Below are positions 9,258-17,107 of a stretch of DNA of 64,000 nt, piece after piece; the stretch's first letter is position 1; each line of letters opens with the position of its first letter. The notes beneath the pieces are model-generated. The model did not search any database, had not been told where the DNA came from, and saw nothing but the letters and a program-made list of their open reading frames with translations. The position numbers and the translations under genes were made by a program. Origin of the DNA: Motiliproteus sp. MSK22-1 (lineage in GTDB: Bacteria > Pseudomonadota > Gammaproteobacteria > Pseudomonadales > Balneatricaceae); the NCBI RefSeq assembly GCF_001968815.1, contig NZ_MIEQ01000096.1, positions 62,001 to 126,000 of the forward strand. The letters run 5' to 3'.

Positions 9258-11228
9258 ATGAAAAATCGCTTTCTTATTGTAAGCATGGCTTTATATGGCC
9301 AGGCAGCCTTAGCTGATATACCTGCAGCTTCTTTTAATTTAATTGGTAAGGATAGTGAGCTGTGTTTTCAGGCAACAGAAACAAAAAAACTGATTCAGAA
9401 AGCCTGCTCTGCAGAATCACTATTCTGGAGGGTTACAAAAAATCCTGATGAGAGCTATATTTTTCGGACGAATGTCAACGAGCAGGAGTATTGTTTAACA
9501 GCTTCAGGATTACATGGGGAGCCCGTGAGGTTGGGGGACTGTCAACTAGCCGCAAATTGGTTGATATCACCGCTACGTGACGGCTTCAAAATGGTGGAGC
9601 GGGATTCCGGGTTTTGTAACAACATTGCGGGTAACAGATTACTCCCAGATGCAACGTTAACACAATATGGATGTACCACTGGCGATAATGAAAAGCTGGA
9701 CTTTAAGCTTGCCGGTCCTGCTGTGCTGGGGCAATGGGGCGAGAAAATAGACCTGGGCCTGATTCCGATTTCAGCAGCGGTATTGCCTACAGGAAAAGTG
9801 CTTTATTGGTCCGGCTCAAATCGAAATGGTTTTCATGGCAAGCCGATTACCTATACCGGTCTGTTTGATCCGGAGAATGAAGCACATACGGAAGAAACGG
9901 TGATGGATTCAAATCTATATGAGATGTTTTGTCCGGCTACCGTTATGGATAAAGACGGATCTGTGATCATTATTGGCGGTGGTGCACAGATCGTACAAGG
10001 CTCTGTTGGTATTGGCAGAAGGGAGTATGTAGCCAGTTACAATTTTCGGGATGAGGCTGTTGGAGCCTGGAAAAGAGAAAAAGACCTCAATGTACCACGC
10101 TGGTATAACAGTGCGATAATGCTGGGTGATGGCTCCATCTTTACTATTGGTGGTGCTGGGGACGGTCAGCCAATACATTCGAATATGGAAAAGAAGGGAG
10201 AAATCTGGGATCCGGAAACCCGTAGCTTTCGGTATCTGTCTCAGACCAGGGATGTCGGCTATCACAAAGACAAAAATGGCACCTATGGTAAAGCTCGGGG
10301 GGAGTATTATCGGAAACTGACTCTTACTCATGATGGCAGTATTTTGGAGTATGCGCCTTACAAGGACTTTATTCGTCATACGGTAGAAGGAGAGGGTAGT
10401 TCGACCCTGACTGGTAATGGGCGTGATGGGGGTCCAAGATTTATTCAGGGTGCGGCTAGTGCTCAGTACAGTTCTGATAAGCTTTTAATGATTGGTGGTA
10501 GCGCTGAGTTTGGCGAAGAAGATCAAAAGAAGGAGGATCAAAAGGTTAAAATTCCTGCCCTTGATTCGGTCTATGAGATAGATCTGGCGACAGGCGTTTC
10601 AGAGACTAAGGCCAGTATGCATCACAAAAGATATTACCCTAATTCAGTGGTGTTGCCTGATGGAAAAGTGCTGACAATAGGAGGATCACGGGATAATCAT
10701 CTGTTTAATACGGTGAATGCGGTTCTTACTCCAGAAATGTATGACCCACAAACAGACCGATGGACTGAAATGGCTGATATGTCCATTCCTCGGAACTATC
10801 ATTCCACTGCTGTTTTGCTTCCAGATGGTCGTGTTTGGGCTGGAGGAGGCGGTGCCTGCGGCAATTGTGAATTTAACTATCCTGATGCGCAAATTTTTAG
10901 CCCGCCTTATTTGTTTAAGGGAGAAAGGCCTGAAATAAATTTGACGCTGATAGAGAACAGGATTGGATATCAGCAGGATTTTAACCTGTTTTCTAATCAG
11001 GAGTTGAACTCAATGGTTTTGGTGCGCTTATCGTCGATAACTCATAGCTCAAATACGGATCAGCGTCGTATCGAACTGGATTATGAAGTGACGGCTAATA
11101 ACGGCTACAAACTAACTACACCATCCAGCATACATATTGCGCCTCCAGGCTACTATATGTTATTTGGCCTTAATCAAAATGGGGTTCCATCCCATGCCAG
11201 GATAGTTCAGCTTGGTAGTGATTTGTAA
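9258..11228 (+). CDS. secreted galactose-oxidase-like copper radical oxidase with an N-terminal ricin-like domain
   Basis: The 656-residue protein has a signal peptide (about 1-19), a cysteine-containing ricin-B-like segment (about 25-155), a seven-bladed kelch propeller and a C-terminal DUF1929 domain. The galactose-oxidase catalytic set is intact: Cys225 (in MFCPA) to crosslink Tyr283 (RWYNSA), axial Tyr514 and His515 (RNYHS), and His596 (THSSNTDQRR). These residues bind copper and form the Tyr-Cys radical cofactor, which oxidises a primary alcohol or aldehyde and produces hydrogen peroxide. The stacking Trp that follows the Tyr blade in fungal galactose oxidase is not present; the local sequence is GGAGDG. 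The substrate is therefore probably not galactose itself. A ricin-like domain replaces the usual F5/8-type N-terminal domain, suggesting attachment to glycans. Confidence 0.88.
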   Translation: MKNRFLIVSMALYGQAALADIPAASFNLIGKDSELCFQATETKKLIQKACSAESLFWRVTKNPDESYIFRTNVNEQEYCLTASGLHGEPVRLGDCQLAANWLISPLRDGFKMVERDSGFCNNIAGNRLLPDATLTQYGCTTGDNEKLDFKLAGPAVLGQWGEKIDLGLIPISAAVLPTGKVLYWSGSNRNGFHGKPITYTGLFDPENEAHTEETVMDSNLYEMFCPATVMDKDGSVIIIGGGAQIVQGSVGIGRREYVASYNFRDEAVGAWKREKDLNVPRWYNSAIMLGDGSIFTIGGAGDGQPIHSNMEKKGEIWDPETRSFRYLSQTRDVGYHKDKNGTYGKARGEYYRKLTLTHDGSILEYAPYKDFIRHTVEGEGSSTLTGNGRDGGPRFIQGAASAQYSSDKLLMIGGSAEFGEEDQKKEDQKVKIPALDSVYEIDLATGVSETKASMHHKRYYPNSVVLPDGKVLTIGGSRDNHLFNTVNAVLTPEMYDPQTDRWTEMADMSIPRNYHSTAVLLPDGRVWAGGGGACGNCEFNYPDAQIFSPPYLFKGERPEINLTLIENRIGYQQDFNLFSNQELNSMVLVRLSSITHSSNTDQRRIELDYEVTANNGYKLTTPSSIHIAPPGYYMLFGLNQNGVPSHARIVQLGSDL

Positions 11229-11254
11229 TTATCAAGATTCCAGATATTGATAAT

Positions 11255-11278
11255 GAACCTCACTTTTTAGTGAGGTTC
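11255..11278 (+). terminator. terminator hairpin after the galactose-oxidase-like gene
   Basis: A perfect 10-bp stem (GAACCTCACT with AGTGAGGTTC) and a TTTT loop lie 27 bases after the stop codon. Only a short T-rich stretch follows. It also separates this gene from the convergent LysR gene. Confidence 0.7.
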
Positions 11279-11372
11279 TATTCGATAAGGATTTAAGGGT
11301 AGAAAATAATCAGTGTTACTTAACCTGCTTGTTTGTCCATCGATCTTTTGCATTGGGGCATGATCATGGCTG

Positions 11373-12290
11373 TTACTCAGTCTTATACTCTGAAAATTGC
11401 TCAAGACGGCTTTTAATCAGGTCGATGCAGCGTCGGACCTTCAGCGGTACGTCTCCTCGGTAAGAATGGACACTGTTGATCAACCTTGCCGGGGTTCTGA
11501 TCTGCGGTAGTATTCGGACGAGTTGGCCTGCTGCCAGTAGTTCGACTAAGTAGAGGTTGGGAAGAAGTGCAAACCCTTTGCCAGCCGTTGCCAGTTGAGC
11601 TGCTGTGACTGCGGTATTGACTCGGAATTTTGGTTTTAAGGCGATGTCGTAGACTTTTTTGTCATCCAGTAGCCTTTGTTGCCGACCTTGTTGCCAACTG
11701 GTTGCTATAAAAGGGTGTTCAGATAATTCCGACAGGTTTTTCGGTGAGGGATTGTTAGCCAGATAGCTGGGTGAGGCTACCAATATATTATGCTGTTCGC
11801 CCAATAAACGAGCCCTTAGGGTACTGTCTTCCAGGTCGCCAACCCGGATTGCGAGGTCGATGCCTTGATCCACGATGTTACTGGGGCGGTCATCTATCAA
11901 AATGCGAGGTTCCAGCCCCGGGAATTCATCGACCAGGTTGCCTATGGCCGGAATGATAATTGATGGAGCAAGAGCATGAGGGGCGGTGATGGAAAGGGGG
12001 CCCTTAGGTCGGCCTTCTCGTTCTTCTATCTCATCGACCGTCAAATCCAAAAGATTTTCCAATTGGCGACAGCGCTCAACAAACATCAGACCTGCCTGGG
12101 TGAGTACCAATCGCCGAGTTGTTCGAGTAAGCAGTTGTACTCCCAGTTCAGCTTCCAGCTGACTAACGTACTGACTAACACCTGATTTAGTGAGCCCTAG
12201 TACATCGGCTGCCTCTGTAAAGCTGCCTCGTCTTGAAACTTCAGAGAACACCAGCATTCGTTGTGGTAGTTTTTTTTGTTTATTTATCAT
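11373..12290 (-). CDS. LysR-family transcriptional regulator
   Basis: The protein is about 305 residues, normal for LysR regulators. An N-terminal winged helix-turn-helix occupies about residues 8-66, with the typical GSFTEAADVLGLTKSGVSQ recognition region. A periplasmic-binding-protein-like effector domain follows from about 90. The closest subgroup by layout is the AaeR/CrgA type. I placed the start at the ATG at 12290; a TTG two codons upstream is the alternative, and no strong ribosome-binding site distinguishes them. It is divergent from the cytoplasmic esterase gene, with a 188-base shared upstream region containing a palindrome. The usual LysR arrangement would make that esterase its target, but this is inference. 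Confidence 0.9.
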   Translation of the reverse strand: MINKQKKLPQRMLVFSEVSRRGSFTEAADVLGLTKSGVSQYVSQLEAELGVQLLTRTTRRLVLTQAGLMFVERCRQLENLLDLTVDEIEEREGRPKGPLSITAPHALAPSIIIPAIGNLVDEFPGLEPRILIDDRPSNIVDQGIDLAIRVGDLEDSTLRARLLGEQHNILVASPSYLANNPSPKNLSELSEHPFIATSWQQGRQQRLLDDKKVYDIALKPKFRVNTAVTAAQLATAGKGFALLPNLYLVELLAAGQLVRILPQIRTPARLINSVHSYRGDVPLKVRRCIDLIKSRLEQFSEYKTE

Positions 12291-12337
12291 GAACAATCAT
12301 TTCATATTCTGGCTGTTTATAGCTCCATTGTATCTCA

Positions 12338-12351
12338 ATAAACTTGTTTAT
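12338..12351. promoter_or_regulatory. candidate operator palindrome between the LysR and esterase genes
   Basis: ATAAAC-TT-GTTTAT is a perfect 6+6 inverted repeat with a two-base spacer in the divergent intergenic region. It contains the T...A spacing expected of LysR boxes, but AT-rich palindromes also occur by chance in this region. Confidence 0.3.
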
Positions 12352-12478
12352 ATACCAACCGAGTAGCCAAAAGAAAAAAAGATAAAAGGCAGCTGGGAAC
12401 AATTTTGCTGCTGAGGATGGCTGCCTATCTAGGCTGTGGATATTTTTACCCTAAAAACTGTAGTGAGAGGCAATAGTA

Positions 12479-13246
12479 ATGACAACTGTGAGTTCAATGA
12501 GCAACGATAAGCCTGTTTTTTTATGTATTCATTCTGCCTGGATGGGTGGATGGTCATGGCAATATGTCACTGAGGCCCTCAGGGCCAAAGGATACGACAG
12601 TTTAACACCTGACTTGCCTGGCCACGGTGTCGATAAAACAAGAGCGGAAGTGCTTAGGCTATCGGACTACGTCCAGTGCATAACATCCATAATTGATAAG
12701 ACTGAACGGCCTGTCATTCTTGTTGGTCACAGCTTTGGTGGAATCGTTGCCAGTCAAGTAGCTGAAGCCCGACCTGAAAAAGTACAGGCTCTGGTCTATC
12801 TCTGTGCATTTATGCTGCCGAGTGGCCTATCCTTTATGGATGCAATAGAGGGGGTTGATGATTCGTTAGTACTCGATAATCTGCGATTTTCTGATGATGG
12901 TTCATCAGTAACTATTGCAGAGGAGTTCATGCATCCTGCGGTCGCTCATGACGTCCCTGAAGAAAACTTTCTTGCAGTAAAACCGATGCTGGTTGCGGAG
13001 CCCACTCAGCCCTTGGCCGAATCTTTGGTTCTGACAGATAGAAATTTTGGCCAGATAAAGCGTTTTTACATCGAGTGTACGGAAGACCGAGCCATACCGC
13101 TGAGGCTTCAACGTCAGATGTGTGAAAACCTCTCTGTGGATCATGTTTATCAATTGGAATCAAGCCATGCTGCAGTATTCTCCAAACCGTCTGATATTGC
13201 TGCATCCTTAGAAGATATTGTCATCCGAAATGCATTCGGTGGCTGA
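12479..13246 (+). CDS. alpha/beta-hydrolase, cytoplasmic paralogue of the secreted esterase
   Basis: The 255-residue single-domain hydrolase has HSAWMGGW near residue 19, nucleophile Ser85 in GHSFGG, an acidic residue in the ECTEDRAIP segment and catalytic His in ESSHAAVF. It belongs to the same esterase/hydroxynitrile-lyase-like group as the protein at 4744-5904. It keeps long identical blocks with that protein, such as PDLPGHG, ASQVAEARPEKV and LVYLCAFMLP, but has no signal peptide and no SnoaL-like extension. It is divergent from the LysR gene, which probably controls it. The start is supported by GAGAGG eight bases upstream. It probably hydrolyses a small ester inside the cell; the substrate is unknown. 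Confidence 0.85.
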   Translation: MTTVSSMSNDKPVFLCIHSAWMGGWSWQYVTEALRAKGYDSLTPDLPGHGVDKTRAEVLRLSDYVQCITSIIDKTERPVILVGHSFGGIVASQVAEARPEKVQALVYLCAFMLPSGLSFMDAIEGVDDSLVLDNLRFSDDGSSVTIAEEFMHPAVAHDVPEENFLAVKPMLVAEPTQPLAESLVLTDRNFGQIKRFYIECTEDRAIPLRLQRQMCENLSVDHVYQLESSHAAVFSKPSDIAASLEDIVIRNAFGG

Positions 13247-13626
13247 GCCCGTTCATATATTTGTTCCTTCAGAAGATTGTATTGAAGGTGGGCGTTAACA
13301 GAGCGCCTAATTCGTTGATTTGTAGTATCACTATAAGCCTTAGAAGTGCTCCAGGGGGTCTTTGAATAAGTCTAAAAATTCAGATTTTTGAGATAGATCT
13401 GAGGCTTCCTGGTGCTGACTATATCGACTTTTATCAATTAATGTATTTAGAAATTTTTCTGAGAAGTTGGAACTTATTACGCCTTATTAACAATGTTGTT
13501 TTAAAGAAAATTCTACTAAGAGTCATGGCCATATTTTTTGTGAGAATATAGCTGATGTTGAATTTTATTAGGATAAATAAAAGTTTCATATTATTTGTTT
13601 TACAGAATTTAGAGCGATGACTAACA
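13247..13626. other. AT-rich intergenic region
   Basis: This 380-base gap lies between the esterase and an AraC regulator. Apart from a weak CTTCA/TGAAG inverted repeat near 13267-13287, nothing is recognisable. Confidence 0.4.
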
Positions 13627-14805
13627 ATGAGTATGAATAGTAAGAAGGATATACCTGCCAGCTATATTGATAAATCTAATAGCAAGGATGGGAAAAGCAA
13701 CAATTCTTTACCATCTCATGAACCTGCCGTTATGGCAACGATATCTTTACATATGCTACGAGTTGGTTCTCAGCATGGTGTTGATATCGATGATATTCTT
13801 CAAGACCTGGCGTTGTCTAAAGAGCAGTTGGTCAAGCCGGGAGAGCGTATACCGCTATCTATTCATCTAAAAATTCAAAGCCAGGTAGTAAGTAAAAGCT
13901 TGTTGCCTGAAATAGGTCTGGAAATCGGTCGATTAATGCCGTCAGGTATATTGAATATCGTAGGTTATATTATGATGACCAGTGCCTCTTTGGGGGAAGC
14001 GTATAAAAACCTGGAAAATTATTGGGAACTTCTTGGAGGAATGGGAGATTTTAAGTTTATTGCCAAAAATGTTTCTGGAAATATGCATGCTGAAATTAGT
14101 GTTGGTGATTTTCATCCGATATCTAAAGAATGGATCGAGTGTATTACTTCTTATTGTATTACAGTCGGGCGTAAACTGACCGGAAAAGATTTTTTTCCTT
14201 TAAAAGTACATTGCTCCTATTCAGAGCCCGGTTATGAAGAGTGTTATCGCCAATTATTTGGTGACTGCGTTTTGTTTGATCAGAAACACAATAAGATAGT
14301 GTTGTCTGCTGAGGATGCGGATTTACCTATCATCCATCCAGACCCCGTGCTGCTGAATCTCCTCAAGCTCCAGGCAGAGTTAGAGCGGAAACAGATGTCA
14401 ACGCTGAAAGAGCTGACCCGGAGTGTAAAAAATTTGATACTTCAGGGATCAAAAGAAGGGCGCACTGACGTTGAAGACATTGCCAAAAAGATGTGTATGA
14501 GCAAACGTTCACTTCAACGACTACTTGGATTGGAAGGAACGAGTTTTTCAATGATCCTCAAGCAGGTCAGGATGGAAAGGGCAATTCTGATGCTTCAACA
14601 ACAGGACCTGAATATAACACAGATTGCATTTCAGCTTGGCTACTCTGAGCGAAGTGCCTTTGATCGAGCTTTTAAAAAATGGACAGGACTTGCACCAAGA
14701 TCCTTCCGTAATCAAGTAATCTCCGGTTCTATTGCTGAAAGCGTTCGTCTGTGCTGGCCTGAATGCTCGAATGTGGCCGTCATGGATAATATCAAAGTTG
14801 GTTGA
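13627..14805 (+). CDS. AraC-family regulator with an arabinose-binding-like N-terminal domain
   Basis: The 392-residue protein has an N-terminal ligand-sensing domain of the PF12625 (OruR-like) type at about 50-240. The C-terminal AraC/XylS DNA-binding domain lies at about 275-365, with two helix-turn-helix units. The second contains the family signature (NITQIAFQLGYSERSAFDRAFKKWTG). A Ser/Asn/Lys-rich N-terminal leader of about 35 residues and a short C-terminal tail lie outside the domains. In this subgroup the targets are usually adjacent metabolic genes, so the esterase upstream is a candidate, but no operator was identified. Confidence 0.9.
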   Translation: MSMNSKKDIPASYIDKSNSKDGKSNNSLPSHEPAVMATISLHMLRVGSQHGVDIDDILQDLALSKEQLVKPGERIPLSIHLKIQSQVVSKSLLPEIGLEIGRLMPSGILNIVGYIMMTSASLGEAYKNLENYWELLGGMGDFKFIAKNVSGNMHAEISVGDFHPISKEWIECITSYCITVGRKLTGKDFFPLKVHCSYSEPGYEECYRQLFGDCVLFDQKHNKIVLSAEDADLPIIHPDPVLLNLLKLQAELERKQMSTLKELTRSVKNLILQGSKEGRTDVEDIAKKMCMSKRSLQRLLGLEGTSFSMILKQVRMERAILMLQQQDLNITQIAFQLGYSERSAFDRAFKKWTGLAPRSFRNQVISGSIAESVRLCWPECSNVAVMDNIKVG

Positions 14806-15070
14806 TCCCTACAGGCAGCCGTTTCAGGGCTTGTCTTCTGAGGCCCAAGGGGCTTGTTCGCAGGTTTCCTGGTACAGATTGGCGGAGTTTGTCAAGAATA
14901 TGTATTTATAGTCATATTATAAAACAAAGAAACTGTCTACTATTTGATCAATATTTAGATGCTGAAGATAAATCAGTATGAATGTAAAGGTTACCAAATT
15001 GTTGCGGAATTTTTTTATAAGATTTTTAAATTATAAATTTTTTATTAGAAAGGGGTAGTGGAGGGTAATT
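14806..15070. other. AT-rich intergenic region upstream of the tRNA cluster
   Basis: The stretch after the AraC gene is very T- and A-rich. It contains a 26-codon frame from 14978 with no ribosome-binding site, which I do not call. No other structure is clear. Confidence 0.35.
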
Positions 15071-15139
15071 ATGAGTGTGAATATTTTTCTTGTAGATTTT
15101 GTTTTTTTTCTGTTTTTATGGTTTGGGATAGCTAGATAA
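15071..15139 (+). CDS. possible 22-residue hydrophobic small protein
   Basis: ATG at 15071 opens a 22-codon frame ending in TAA. It has a strong ribosome-binding site (GGAGG at 15060-15064, six bases away). The peptide is almost wholly hydrophobic, with VDFVFFLFLWFGIA as its core, and could be one membrane-spanning helix. It lies in a T-rich stretch, which itself favours Phe/Leu codons, so the frame may be accidental. The support is the ribosome-binding site only. Confidence 0.25.
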   Translation: MSVNIFLVDFVFFLFLWFGIAR

Positions 15140-15226
15140 AATCAATTTATCGGTTTGTGATATTTTACTTTAAATATAAGGTTCTGCTGAGAGAGAGGAG
15201 AGGGCTTCCTAACGGAGCGGTTGGTA

Positions 15227-15249
15227 CTTAATTTTTGCTGGAAATTAAG
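15227..15249 (-). terminator. possible terminator of the tRNA operon
   Basis: An 8-bp inverted repeat (CTTAATTT with AAATTAAG, seven-base loop) lies five bases beyond the 3' end of the last tRNA on the minus strand. No T-run follows, so it is a weak call based on position. Confidence 0.35.
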
Positions 15250-15253
15250 AAGG

Positions 15254-15329
15254 TGGCTCCTCGAACAGGACTCGAACCTGTGACCAATAGATTAACAGTC
15301 TACTGCTCTACCAACTGAGCTATCGAGGA
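15254..15329 (-). tRNA. tRNA-Asn (GTT)
   Basis: The reverse strand folds into a 76-base cloverleaf with acceptor stem TCCTCGA/TCGAGGA, D arm with AGCTCAGTTGGTAGAGC, anticodon GTT in CTGTTAA, and T arm GGTTCGAGTCC. The discriminator G and the CCA end are encoded. It is identical to the copy at 15489-15564. Confidence 0.97.
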
Positions 15330-15381
15330 ATAACCAAACAAAGGACTTAGCTTCTGATCCTTCGACCTTTCTTTAAATATA

Positions 15382-15458
15382 TGGTCGGGGTAGAGAGATT
15401 CGAACTCCCGACATCCTGCTCCCAAAGCAGGCGCGCTACCAGACTGCGCTATACCCCG
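15382..15458 (-). tRNA. tRNA-Pro (TGG)
   Basis: The reverse strand gives a 77-base cloverleaf with acceptor stem CGGGGTA/TACCCCG, anticodon TGG in CTTTGGGAG, T arm with GTTCGAATC, and an encoded CCA end. It sits between two identical tRNA-Asn genes and is probably cut from the same transcript. Confidence 0.97.
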
Positions 15459-15488
15459 ATACAGATCGCGCTCTAAGTGCTATAGAGA

Positions 15489-15564
15489 TGGCTCCTCGAA
15501 CAGGACTCGAACCTGTGACCAATAGATTAACAGTCTACTGCTCTACCAACTGAGCTATCGAGGA
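15489..15564 (-). tRNA. tRNA-Asn (GTT), second copy
   Basis: This is a base-for-base duplicate of the tRNA-Asn at 15254-15329, including the encoded CCA. It is the first gene of the three-tRNA group in transcription order. The flanks of the two copies differ, so the duplication is confined to about the mature gene. Confidence 0.97.
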
Positions 15565-15750
15565 ATCACGATTAACTGTGGGCGCGAATATTAAAGCCCT
15601 TTTGGGGTTTGGTCAAGGACTTTGGCACATATTCGTTAAACTGGCTCAAATTTCTATTTGCTTTTGAAAACATCAGGTTGCAATAGCCATTGGTCAGAAG
15701 GAGTTGTGTTTGTGTCGATTTTTTTCAAGATTGTTAAGTGCTTAGGTTCC

Positions 15751-15933
15751 TTAGCCTAAATACCTGTGAATAGGTTTTTGGAACATCTGGCTTTCTGACC
15801 TGTATATAACAAGCGTCCCGACTAAGACCAATAGTCCGGCCGATTGATGATGTTGCCAACTCAAGGTGCTATCAATCAGAGTTGTTGAACAAGCAGTATT
15901 CAGGTTGTAGGGAGCAAGAGGGCTGTCAATCAT
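15751..15933 (-). CDS. possible 60-residue small membrane protein
   Basis: A 60-codon frame on the minus strand has a good ribosome-binding site (AGAGGA, seven bases before the ATG). Its centre is hydrophobic (SAGLLVLVGTLVIY) and could span the membrane once. It is divergent from xni, 55 bases away. I do not recognise the family, and codon use gives no clear support, so it remains tentative. Confidence 0.4.
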   Translation of the reverse strand: MIDSPLAPYNLNTACSTTLIDSTLSWQHHQSAGLLVLVGTLVIYRSESQMFQKPIHRYLG

Positions 15934-15988
15934 CTTTGGATCCTCTTATATTGGCTCTTTTGTTACTGTCATTGGAGTCTTAGCAGTC

Positions 15989-16777
15989 ATGCATTTGTTG
16001 CTTATCGACGGTCTGAATTTAATTCGTCGTATCCATGCCGCTGTTCCTGGCGAAGGCCATGAGGCTGTATCAGCGGCTGTTGACTCCTCTGTGCATTCGT
16101 TGAACAGGCTCTTTAAACAGTTTCAACCAAGTCATGCTGTCTGTTGTTTTGACGGCCCAGAGTTAAGCTGGCGTCATTTGGAATATCCTCAATATAAAGC
16201 GGGTCGTAAACCTATGCCTCAGGAACTACGCGATGCGATGCCAGGATTTAGGGAGCAGTTTTCACATATCGGTCTGGCAAGTTTAGCCTTGGCTACAGTA
16301 GAGGCTGATGACCTTGCCGCAACACTGGCAGTAAAAATGCTAAGTATCGGGGGGCGAGTAACATTAGTTTCTACAGATAAAGGTTTTGCCCAGCTTCTGA
16401 TTCAGCCTGATGCCGATCAGCGGCTGTGTTTATGGGATGCATTTGGTCGCAGGCAGATTGATTCAGAGTCAGTACATGCGCGTTTTGGGGTGTACCCTGA
16501 CAGAATTCTTGATTACTGGGCTTTGACGGGTGACAGTACCAACAATATAAAAGGCGTAGAAGGGGTCGGTCCGAAAACTGCTCTGCGACTTCTATCGGAG
16601 TGCGATTCACTAAACGGTATCTACCAGCACCTTGGTAGATTAAGTGATAAATTGGCGTCAAAATTAAAGGATAACCAAGAGCAAGCGATGCTTTGCCGCC
16701 GATTAGTGACTTTGGCGACGGATATGAAATTAGGGTGTAAACTGAGCGATTTTCGTTTCGTTCCGCCTGTGGCCTAG
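15989..16777 (+). CDS. xni: flap endonuclease Xni (ExoIX-like)
   Basis: The 262-residue protein is a stand-alone 5'-3' exonuclease/flap-endonuclease domain like E. coli Xni, related to the N-terminal domain of DNA polymerase I. The N-terminal LLLIDGLNLIRR carries a metal-binding Asp. An acidic VEADDLAA cluster lies near residue 104, VSTDKGF near 128, and the DNA-binding helix-hairpin-helix (GVEGVGPKTALRLL) near 190. The family processes branched DNA ends in replication and repair. Length matches the family (about 250). It is a single gene; a 330-base gap separates it from the SMC operon. Confidence 0.93.
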   Translation: MHLLLIDGLNLIRRIHAAVPGEGHEAVSAAVDSSVHSLNRLFKQFQPSHAVCCFDGPELSWRHLEYPQYKAGRKPMPQELRDAMPGFREQFSHIGLASLALATVEADDLAATLAVKMLSIGGRVTLVSTDKGFAQLLIQPDADQRLCLWDAFGRRQIDSESVHARFGVYPDRILDYWALTGDSTNNIKGVEGVGPKTALRLLSECDSLNGIYQHLGRLSDKLASKLKDNQEQAMLCRRLVTLATDMKLGCKLSDFRFVPPVA

Positions 16778-17107
16778 TTTTGTAAAGCTTTTGTTTCCAG
16801 CACTGTTGTTCCCGTAACTGCTGGCGTTCTTGTTGCAGCTGCGGTGCTCCCGGGATAAGGCATTTCAATTTTCATCTGAGGATAGCTGATTCAGATATTC
16901 AGAAGCCGTCTCTGTACTGTTATTTACGACCCCTAATGAGTTAGAATCGTTTCCTTTATGGATGGGTCGTAGCCACTGAAAAGAAGTTCTTGGAGCCTGA
17001 TGGTTTTTAGCAGTAGGTTAGTGTTAAAAAACCAACAGGCTTCTTGCGTTTAGATTCTTAACACTGCATAGCTCGACTCTCTTCTGCAACTCTCGATAGG
17101 AAATTTC
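16778..17107. other. intergenic region with a hairpin upstream of the SMC operon
   Basis: This 330-base gap separates xni from the three-gene SMC operon. An imperfect inverted repeat of about 15 bp (16994-17008 with 17027-17041, AGCCTG.TGG plus a T/A tract) could end xni transcription or shape the leader of the operon. The operon's ribosome-binding site is TAGGAAA before 17108. Confidence 0.45.

Noticed and set aside
15254-15564. Identical tRNA-Asn copies as attachment-site duplicates of an integrated element
   Set aside because: Only the mature tRNA sequence is duplicated, a tRNA-Pro lies between the copies, and there is no integrase. Tandem tRNA duplication is the simpler explanation.
16371-16868. 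165-codon minus-strand frame
   Set aside because: It is antisense to xni, whose metal-binding and helix-hairpin-helix motifs are clear. The antisense peptide has no domain.
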